12,828 nt of DNA from Faucicola sp032089155 (GTDB lineage Bacteria; Pseudomonadota; Gammaproteobacteria; Pseudomonadales; Moraxellaceae): positions 1 to 12,828 of the forward strand of contig DAMDEV010000067.1 in NCBI GenBank assembly GCA_032089155.1. Reading direction: 5' to 3'. This document shows positions 1 through 6,700 of this stretch, one piece after another. The notes beneath the pieces are model-generated. The model searched no databases, was not told where the DNA came from, and saw nothing but the letters and a program-made list of their open reading frames with translations. The position numbers and the translations under genes are program-made. How positions within the stretch are numbered: the stretch's first letter is position 1; each line of letters starts with the position of its first letter.

Positions 1-280
1 CGTCACGCATTGCCAAGCCATTCATCACGGTCGCAAGCATACCCATTTGGTCGCCTGTGACACGGCCCACCAAGCCTTGTTTTTGTAGCGCAGCGCCACG
101 ATACAAGTTGCCACCACCGACCACGATACCTACTTGCACACCCAAGCCTACCAAGTGTGCAATCGCAAGACTCATGCTGTCTAACACGCCTGAATCAATC
201 CCCATATCATTTTTGCCTGCCAAGGCCTCGCCAGAGAGTTTGAGCAAAATACGTTGGTAACGGGGAGCTTTATCAGACAT
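1..280 (-). CDS. pyrH: UMP kinase, N-terminal part (runs off left edge)
   Basis: Cytoplasmic uridylate kinase, which phosphorylates UMP to UDP with ATP in pyrimidine nucleotide synthesis (amino acid kinase fold). Only the first 93 codons are in the window. Visible family motifs are KLSGEAL at residues 14-20 (phosphate-binding lysine and SGE), VVGGGNLYRG at 53-62 (glycine-rich nucleotide loop) and TGDQMGMLATVMNG at 75-88 (UMP-binding Asp77 region). The ATG at 278-280 is preceded by an AGAGGT ribosome binding site with about 5 bases spacing, so this start is firm. In many proteobacteria pyrH follows rpsB-tsf. Here the upstream gene on the same strand is the SMR transporter, 211 bases away, so pyrH probably has its own promoter. 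The identity is very secure. Confidence 0.97.
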   Translation of the reverse strand, partial: MSDKAPRYQRILLKLSGEALAGKNDMGIDSGVLDSMSLAIAHLVGLGVQVGIVVGGGNLYRGAALQKQGLVGRVTGDQMGMLATVMNGLAMRD

Positions 281-347
281 GGTTGACCTCTTGTTGGCTG
301 TTGGATTACAAATAATGCAAATGGCGAAATTTTAACAAAATTAACGG

Positions 348-375
348 TCTTTAGATAGTGTAAAGATAATTTCAA
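348..375 (-). promoter_or_regulatory. Weak candidate sigma70 promoter for pyrH
   Basis: Read on the minus strand, TTGAAA (370-375) is followed 16 bases later by TAAAGA (348-353), about 70 bases before the pyrH ATG. The -35 box is good but the -10 box is poor. Other AT-rich hexamers nearer the gene could serve. A promoter is expected here because the SMR gene lies 211 bases upstream, but this exact placement is uncertain. Confidence 0.2.
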
Positions 376-444
376 CAGTCATTTTAATTTTTACCCTGCT
401 TTCACCTTGAAAATTCAATTGGCTTTAGCCATCAAACTTCCCTA

Positions 445-472
445 CGCTATATTCAAGGCGCTATATTCAAGG
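445..472. repeat. 14-base perfect tandem duplication downstream of the SMR gene
   Basis: The unit CGCTATATTCAAGG occurs twice with no spacer (445-458 and 459-472). It begins 19 bases past the SMR stop codon on the minus strand, in the SMR-pyrH intergenic region. No terminator-type hairpin is apparent in it. It belongs to a set of short tandem duplications near gene ends in this window. Confidence 0.85.
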
Positions 473-491
473 TATTATGTCAAAGTGTGGA

Positions 492-836
492 TTAATGCGT
501 GGCTGAATGAGAAAACAGATTAATCACAATCACACCCAATACAATTAGGCTCATTCCCGCGATGGCGGGTAAATCCAGTTTGTTACCCAAAATAAAGTAC
601 CCAATGATAGCGGTTAACACAATACCTACCCCTGACCAAATGGCATACGCTATCCCCAGTGGTATGATTTTTATGACTTGTGAAAGAAGATAAAAAGCAA
701 TGCCAAAACAAATCATGGTGATGATAGTGGGCAAGGGTTTGCTAAACCCCTCTGATTTCGCCAAAAAAGTTGAACCCGTCACTTCACTAATAATCGCAAT
801 CGCTAAAAGACTATACGCTATCATTGATTGAGACAT
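492..836 (-). CDS. Small multidrug resistance (SMR) family efflux transporter, EmrE-like
   Basis: A 114-residue inner-membrane protein with four predicted helices (about 5-22, 34-54, 60-83 and 88-108), the usual SMR length. Family members work as dual-topology dimers exchanging protons for hydrophobic cations such as quaternary ammonium compounds. The membrane-embedded glutamate that binds proton and drug is Glu18 (ISEVTGS). The aromatic pair of the substrate chamber is at Tyr64 and Trp67 in the signature GIAYAIWSGVGIV (61-73), and LDLPAIAGM (87-95) also matches EmrE. These features favour the drug-exporting Qac/EmrE branch over the guanidinium or spermidine (Mdt) branches, though substrate cannot be fixed from sequence. 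The gene starts 14 bases after the rimO stop. Its AAGGA ribosome binding site overlaps that stop, so it is probably the second gene of a rimO-led operon. Confidence 0.93.
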   Translation of the reverse strand: MSQSMIAYSLLAIAIISEVTGSTFLAKSEGFSKPLPTIITMICFGIAFYLLSQVIKIIPLGIAYAIWSGVGIVLTAIIGYFILGNKLDLPAIAGMSLIVLGVIVINLFSHSATH

Positions 837-850
837 GACAATTGTTATCC

Positions 851-2338
851 TTATAACAGTTCACCTGTAAAACTGGCAAAAAGGTCATACTCATTGGCTT
901 CATCAATGGTGACGGTTAAAAACTCACCGACTTTAACCGATGCATCAATATTATCTACATACACGTGACCGTCAATTTCTGGCGCATCGGCATAGCTACG
1001 GCAAATGGCGATATTTTCTTCTGCATCAATCTCATCCACCAGCACTTTTAAGGTTTTACCGACTTTCTCAGCCAATTTTTCGGCACTGATTTGTTGCTGT
1101 AGCGCCATCAGTCGTTCATAGCGTTGTTGTTTGATAGCTTCTGGCACAGGGTTCGGCAAATCGTTTGCCGCCGCGCCTTCTATTTCTGAATAGGTAAACG
1201 CCCCTACTCTGTCTAATCGCGCCTCTTTGAGCCAGTCAAGCAAATATTCAAAATCTTCTTCTGTTTCCCCAGGGAAACCCACCACAAAGGTGGAACGAAT
1301 GACAATATCGGGACAAATCGAGCGCCAAGTTTTGATGCGCTCCAATACGTTTTCGCTATGCGCGGGGCGTTTCATGGCTTTGAGCACATTAGGGCTGGCA
1401 TGTTGGAATGGGATATCAAGGTATGGCAGTAGCTTGTCTTCACTCATCAGTTTAACCACAGCATCAACATGCGGGTAAGGATAGATGTAATGCAAACGCA
1501 CCCAAATGCCCAGTCGATTCAGCGCCTCGCACATATCGTAAAATTTGGATTTGATGGGCATACCATTCCAAAAACTGGTTTTGTATTTAAGATCTACGCC
1601 ATAGGCTGAGGTATCTTGCGAGATAATTAATAGCTCTTTGACGCCTGCGTTTTTGAGCGCAGCCGCCTCAGTCATGATACTGTCAATCGGGCGACTAACG
1701 AGGTCACCACGAAAGCTTGGGATGATACAGAATGTACAGCGGTGGTTACAGCCTTCCGATATTTTGACATAAGCATAATGTTTTGGCGTAAGCTTAATGC
1801 CCGCATCATTGATTAGGTCAATTTTTGGGTCGTACGTTTTTGATGGTGCAGGTTTTGGCACATAATGCGACACGGCATTGACGACTTCTTCATAGGCATG
1901 TGCGCCAGTCACCGCAAGCACGGCTGGGTGCATGGTTTTGATTTTTTCGGCATCTTTGCCAAGGCAACCGGTGACAATCACCTTGCCGTTTTTGGTAATC
2001 GCCTCACCAATGGCGTCAAGCGACTCTTGCACCGCAGATTCGATAAAGCCGCAAGTATTGACCACCACCAAATCTGCGCCATCATAGTCACTGGCGACTT
2101 GGTAGCCATCACGGCTAAGCTCGGTGATAATGCGCTCGCTATCCACCAAGGCTTTGGGGCAGCCAAGCGACACAAAACCAATCTTAGGCGCTTTTGTCGT
2201 TGCTATACCTTGGGTCAGTTGGTGCGCCGTTTGGCTAGCGCTTTGACCTAAAGTACGGTTTTCGTTATGGTTGGCTTGGTGGTGCGTGGCAGGTTTAGTG
2301 GTAGATTGGGGATTAAAAACTTGCGGTTGGCTTGGCAT
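851..2338 (-). CDS. rimO: Ribosomal protein S12 methylthiotransferase RimO
   Basis: Radical-SAM enzyme that adds a methylthio group to the conserved aspartate of ribosomal protein S12. From the ATG at 2338 it has 495 residues. The UPF0004 N-terminal domain carries cluster cysteines Cys60 (SLGCPKALVDSE), Cys96 (VVNTCGF) and Cys125 (VTGCLG). The radical-SAM CxxxCxxC motif is Cys197/201/204 (SEGCNHRCTFCIIPSFRG). A TRAM domain follows from about residue 420. SLGCPKALVDSE and IIPSFRGDLVSR favour RimO over the tRNA enzyme MiaB. About 50 polar residues, rich in Gln, His, Thr and Ala, precede the conserved core, against very few in E. coli RimO. An in-frame GTG three codons upstream (2347) is an alternative start; neither has a strong ribosome binding site. 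It probably forms an operon with the downstream SMR gene. Confidence 0.96.
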   Translation of the reverse strand: MPSQPQVFNPQSTTKPATHHQANHNENRTLGQSASQTAHQLTQGIATTKAPKIGFVSLGCPKALVDSERIITELSRDGYQVASDYDGADLVVVNTCGFIESAVQESLDAIGEAITKNGKVIVTGCLGKDAEKIKTMHPAVLAVTGAHAYEEVVNAVSHYVPKPAPSKTYDPKIDLINDAGIKLTPKHYAYVKISEGCNHRCTFCIIPSFRGDLVSRPIDSIMTEAAALKNAGVKELLIISQDTSAYGVDLKYKTSFWNGMPIKSKFYDMCEALNRLGIWVRLHYIYPYPHVDAVVKLMSEDKLLPYLDIPFQHASPNVLKAMKRPAHSENVLERIKTWRSICPDIVIRSTFVVGFPGETEEDFEYLLDWLKEARLDRVGAFTYSEIEGAAANDLPNPVPEAIKQQRYERLMALQQQISAEKLAEKVGKTLKVLVDEIDAEENIAICRSYADAPEIDGHVYVDNIDASVKVGEFLTVTIDEANEYDLFASFTGELL

Positions 2339-2369
2339 GACTTTCACTTTTAAAAAATTTAATCTGACT

Positions 2370-2399
2370 ATTTTACTAAGTTTTTGAATGTATTACCAA
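2370..2399 (-). promoter_or_regulatory. Candidate sigma70 promoter for rimO-SMR
   Basis: On the minus strand TTGGTA (2394-2399) and TAAAAT (2370-2375) are separated by 18 bases. They lie in the 100-base gap between the TIR gene and rimO. Transcription would start near 2363, leaving a leader of about 25 bases before the rimO ATG. The match is 4/6 and 5/6 to consensus; this is a visual inference in AT-rich DNA. Confidence 0.35.
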
Positions 2400-2438
2400 A
2401 CATTAGAAGAAATCGAGAAAAAATTTTACTTCAACTTC

Positions 2439-3674
2439 TCAATAGCTTAAGAAAATTTTTCGAAATTCTTCTTTATACCATTCAGATAAAGCATCATGGG
2501 GTATTAAAGCTTCATATTTTCCTGCAGCAAAACAATCTATTACATAAGGGTCAAAATGGAATAGCCAACCTTGTTTATTAATCGAAAAAGCATGTTTGAA
2601 TCTATCCTCAGCGCAATCTCTTAAGCCATTTACTAACCATTCGTCATCCTCAAATAATTCTTTATTAAATAAGAATTTTTTAGCTTTCAATTGTTGTAAT
2701 ATGGCGTTATGAAAAAAATCAATAATTATTTCATAAGAAATTATCTTTCCATCAAAAAAATCCCATAACTCAACTTCAAAAATTTTTGAATCTATTATTT
2801 TGAAATTAATATTTTCTGTAAATAAATTTGCGTGTGCTGCACCACTTCCATACCAATATGTACTAAATGTAAAACTCACAAAATTTTCATTTAAAAAACT
2901 CACATCACAAATAGTAGAATCCAAGTTATTATGGGTTCTTAATGAAACTGCATCCTCATATTTTATAATTTTTTCTTTTAATTCTTTCTCCGATTCAATA
3001 AAACTATTATAAATAAAATCATCTTGCAAATTTTCATCCAAAATCAAATTAATATCTGGTATTAATCTAGTTTTTATTTTACGAGAGTTAACTATTGAAT
3101 TTAAAAATTCATTTAACTCTTCTGCTAATTCTTTATATAAGTTAGATTTGAAAAATGGATAACTAAAGGCAAATTGGAAACCATTATATCCATTCATCAT
3201 TTCGAAAACATACTTTAATTCAATTTCAAACTCACCACTTTCATTATTTCTTAATTCAATATCTCTTTGAGAAGCTGCAAGTTCCAAAGAACGTAAGACC
3301 CTTTGCCAGTTATCTTGATTTGGGTTTTCCACTTTAACATATTGAATTTTTTTTGATAAAATAGTAGGTGCTTCAGAGCTGTCTAAAACTACAGGAATAC
3401 AATAGATGTAGTTTTCAGGCATTTCATTTAATTTATCGGCAAAATAATTTAGTTCTCTTTGTACATAGCCAATTTTTTCTAAACTATTCTCTGAAATAAA
3501 TATGATACAGACATCTGCATCTGACATATTGTTTTGGATGACATTATTCCATTGCATACCTGGTAACAAATCAAAAGAATCCATCCAAGGTATGAATCCT
3601 TTTGCTTTTAAGTCTTTATAAAACTCATTTACTTTTTGTCCATCATTCTTTGTATAACTCAAGAAAACCTTCAT
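2439..3674 (-). CDS. TIR-domain protein with C-terminal RsiV-like (DUF4163/DUF3298) domain
   Basis: A 411-residue protein, probably cytoplasmic, since no signal peptide or membrane helix is visible. Residues 2 to about 130 form a TIR_2-type domain: strand A KVFLSYTKND (2-11), BB-loop-like FDLLPGMQWNN (34-44), then CIIFISENS and YVQREL. Glu74 in YVQREL aligns by position with the catalytic glutamate of NAD-cleaving TIR domains. Residues about 148-405 resemble the RsiV/DUF4163-DUF3298 region: FSYPFFKSN with a following helix, YWYGSGAAHANLF (273-285), VELWDFFDGK (301-310) and FHFDPYVIDCFAAGKYEALIPHDAL near the end. In RsiV this region is extracellular and binds lysozyme. ATG 3674 is chosen because GGAGG lies 6 bases upstream; the GTG at 3680 abuts GGAGG. 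The gene is strikingly AT-rich (26 G/C in 120 bases at 2941-3060), suggesting acquisition. The NADase and defence roles are inference; the domain calls are from motifs only. Confidence 0.85.
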   Translation of the reverse strand: MKVFLSYTKNDGQKVNEFYKDLKAKGFIPWMDSFDLLPGMQWNNVIQNNMSDADVCIIFISENSLEKIGYVQRELNYFADKLNEMPENYIYCIPVVLDSSEAPTILSKKIQYVKVENPNQDNWQRVLRSLELAASQRDIELRNNESGEFEIELKYVFEMMNGYNGFQFAFSYPFFKSNLYKELAEELNEFLNSIVNSRKIKTRLIPDINLILDENLQDDFIYNSFIESEKELKEKIIKYEDAVSLRTHNNLDSTICDVSFLNENFVSFTFSTYWYGSGAAHANLFTENINFKIIDSKIFEVELWDFFDGKIISYEIIIDFFHNAILQQLKAKKFLFNKELFEDDEWLVNGLRDCAEDRFKHAFSINKQGWLFHFDPYVIDCFAAGKYEALIPHDALSEWYKEEFRKIFLSY

Positions 3675-3704
3675 TGCCACCCTCCAGTAAAATATTTTTT
3701 AATA

Positions 3705-3735
3705 ATTATAACTAACCCCTCAACTCATCCCACAA
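3705..3735 (-). promoter_or_regulatory. Candidate promoter for the TIR-RsiV-like gene
   Basis: A perfect -10 box TATAAT (minus strand, 3705-3710) lies just past the hrpA stop codon. A partial -35 box TTGTGG (3730-3735), 19 bases upstream, lies in the last hrpA codons. Transcription would begin near 3698, about 24 bases before the ATG, and would include the GGAGG ribosome binding site. It suggests the gene need not depend on hrpA transcription. The -35 match and long spacer are weak points. Confidence 0.35.
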
Positions 3736-6700
3736 TTTTTCTAGGCGTTTATCTGAGACTGGCACGCGGGTTTTCATCGGCTGGGCAAACAGCTGAATCC
3801 GAAACTCCTCAACCAACCAACGATACGGCATAATTGTCTCATCATTACCCTTAACAGACAGCCTTTCCATGTGTTTATCAAGCTGATACACGGCATCAAG
3901 ATCGGCATCCAAATTGTGCTCAAGCCTATCAAGTCGCACCAACAACGCCTGCAAATAACGCGGATATTGCTGCCAATCTTGATAACTCATGCGATACACA
4001 AAATCCGACAAACTCAAATCATCGAGCTGGTCTTCGATATCTTCGATACTTTCTTCAAAAATATCACGGTCAAGTAGCAGCAGTTTTTGGCGAACTTGCT
4101 GCCATTGCTCATACACCGATTTTAGCTGCGCTAGTACACTTTGCCCAACGCTCAAGAAATTGGCAAGCACCACAGCTTTGGCTTGGTTAAATTCATCCAA
4201 CGTCAAAGGCAACTGATTGATGGCAATCACCAACTCTTTATCATGAATCCCTGCCGTGAATTTTTCATGGTCAAACTCTGCAACAAACTTTTCAAAAGTG
4301 GCATCAAGCGTGGCATGAATCAGCAAATCTTTGAGTCTATCAAGCTCACCGAGTGGGGCAAAGGCAAGTTTAAAGTTTTTATCAATTTGGCTGGTAAGCT
4401 GTCTGGCTTTTGCGCCTAATTCATTGCCGATTAAAGCAAGCAAGCCTTGACGGTGTTTGTTGAGTGCCACACTGACATCGGTAAATTGCTGAATAGACAC
4501 AGCCTTTTTATCGCTATAGCTTGGCTGTCCATCGGCAACCAGTGCCGAAAACTGCTTGATCATCACGCCTGCACTGTGGCGGTTTTGCATAAAGTTAAAA
4601 TGCTCTGGAAACTCGCTATGTACGCCTTTACCACTAGCGACGGCTTGGCTGGTGGTGACTTGATGACGCAGTTTTAATGCGTCAATATCTCGCCCTTTTT
4701 CAATCAGGCGGTTTTTGTCATCGACCAACGCAATTTGTGGCTGCAAATAAGTTTCAACCTCGCTTGGGTTAAAGTCTTTTGGCTCTACAAATTGGTTGTT
4801 TGCCCCACGCACGCCGCGCTGGTTCAAGGCTTGGCACAGTTGCTTTAGCAGTCCACCATGGTGGTTTTTTTCAAGCGTGTCAAAAATTTGTTTGGCGGTA
4901 TCGGGCACAGGCACGATTTGACGGCGAATATCTTTTGGCAACGTCTTTAATAGCTGCAAAACTAGCTCATAGCGCCACCCTGCAATACCCCATAATAATT
5001 CAACCGCATCAACCTGTGGTAAGGCAACGAGCGGGACTTTAATGGTCACGCCATCATCGTCGCTAGTCGGGTCAAAAATATACGACAGGGGTAGTTTCAG
5101 ATTACCCAGTTGCCACGTTTCTGGGAAAGCTTGGGTAGCGGGTGCTTGTTCGTTGAGCACATCTTTATCACTAAAAAATAAAAACTGTGGCTCCGTTTTT
5201 TCTACTTCTTTTCGCCAATCTTCAAATACTTTGCGACTAGCGATATGCTCAGGCACTCGCTTGGCATAAAAATCGTATAATTGCTCTTCATCAACCAGCA
5301 AATCTCGACGTCGCAGCTTGTCTTCAATCAAGGAAACATCAGCGACTTTATCTATATTATGCTGCAAAAATGGCGGCAACTTGCCCTTTTTACCATCGCC
5401 TGTGGACGGGGCATTTAAATTGCCCAAGACCAAGGCATCTCGCAAAAAGATTTCTCGAGACTCGGTAAGGTTGACCCGCTCATAATTCATCAATTGTTTG
5501 TGTACCACAATCAAACCAAACAGGCTGATTTGGGCATATGCTTTGACATGCCCCGTTTTGGCTGACCAATGCGGCTCAAAATAATGGTATTTGAGCAAAT
5601 CCCCTGCCATCGCCAAAATCCACTCTGGCTCGATTTTGGCAGCGGTACGCATAAATACCTGCGAGGTCTCAACCACCTCAAACGCCATCACCCATAGCGG
5701 ATTTTGTTTGAATAAGGTACTGGCTGGAAAAATCTTGGCTTTGTGCTGACGCGCGGTGACATACTCGCCGCGTTTGGCTTTGATTAGCTTGCCGCTTTTG
5801 TCGACATCATTGACTTTTTGGGCAATAAACGACAGCAGACCCGTGAGCAATGCTCGGTGAATAGGCACATAACTGGCGGGCTCTTGGTTGATTGTTAATT
5901 TTAAGCCATCCACCATTTGCAACAACTGGCTATGGGTTTGTTGCCATTCACGTAAGCGCGGCGAGCTTAAAAAATGTTTTTTGGCAAAGCTTTTACGTTG
6001 GCTGTTGGTTAATTTGTCGTTTTCATACGGGCTTTGCGCGATTGGCGCGGCTTCATCGCCTAGCGTTGCATTTTTTTGACGGTCAATACCACTGCTTTTA
6101 AATTCATCGCTTTTAAATCCACCGCTTTTAAATAAGGCACCATGAATTGCCTGCCAAAGACTGAGATAAAATAAAAAATCGCTGTCGGCTTGGCGAAATA
6201 ATGCGTGTTTTTGGTCAGCTTGGGTTTGCTTATCGCTCGGGCGTTCTCGAGGGTCTTGAACTGACAAGCCCGATACAATCACCAGTAGCTCTTTGAGACA
6301 ACCATATTGCTCACCTGCAATCAGCATACGTGCCAAACGAGGGTCTATGGGCATTTTTGCCATCATTTGACCGACTTTGGTGAGTTGATTTGGATGGCGT
6401 TTGGATTGACCTTTGCTATTGTCATTAGATTTGCTTAGGCTATTTTCAGTTTTTTTGGTGGCAATCGCACCCAATTCTTCTAACAGTTTACGCCCATCAT
6501 TGACCAGTCGATTGTCGGGTGGCTGGATAAAGTCAAAGTTTTCTACCTCGCCCAGACCCAAATTTGCCATTTGCAAAATCACCGACGCCAAGTTAGTACG
6601 CAGAATTTCAGGCTCGGTAAATTCAGGACGGCTGGTAAAGTCTTCTTCTGAATATAAACGGATACACACGCCCGCTGCGATACGTCCACAGCGACCTTTT

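Noticed and set aside
421..445. SMR terminator hairpin around GGCT-TT-AGCC
   Set aside because: The stem is only four base pairs and is not followed by a T-run on the minus strand.
445..472. Start of a CRISPR array or larger repeat cluster
   Set aside because: There are only two adjacent 14-base copies with no spacers, and no cas genes are visible.
1865..2251. A 128-codon plus-strand frame opposite rimO, and similar long frames opposite hrpA (e.g. 7454-7816, 6976-7299)
   Set aside because: These are antisense shadows of conserved coding sequence and show no recognisable domain.
2439..3674. TIR gene as a decaying pseudogene, because of its AT richness
   Set aside because: It has a full-length open frame, a strong ribosome binding site, a plausible promoter and intact motifs in both domains.
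6060..6640. Possible frameshift or foreign insertion in hrpA, given low-complexity stretches and repeats
   Set aside because: The frame is continuous and flanking HA2/OB and C-terminal sequence resumes in the same frame. The inserted lengths are multiples of three, so the gene looks intact.
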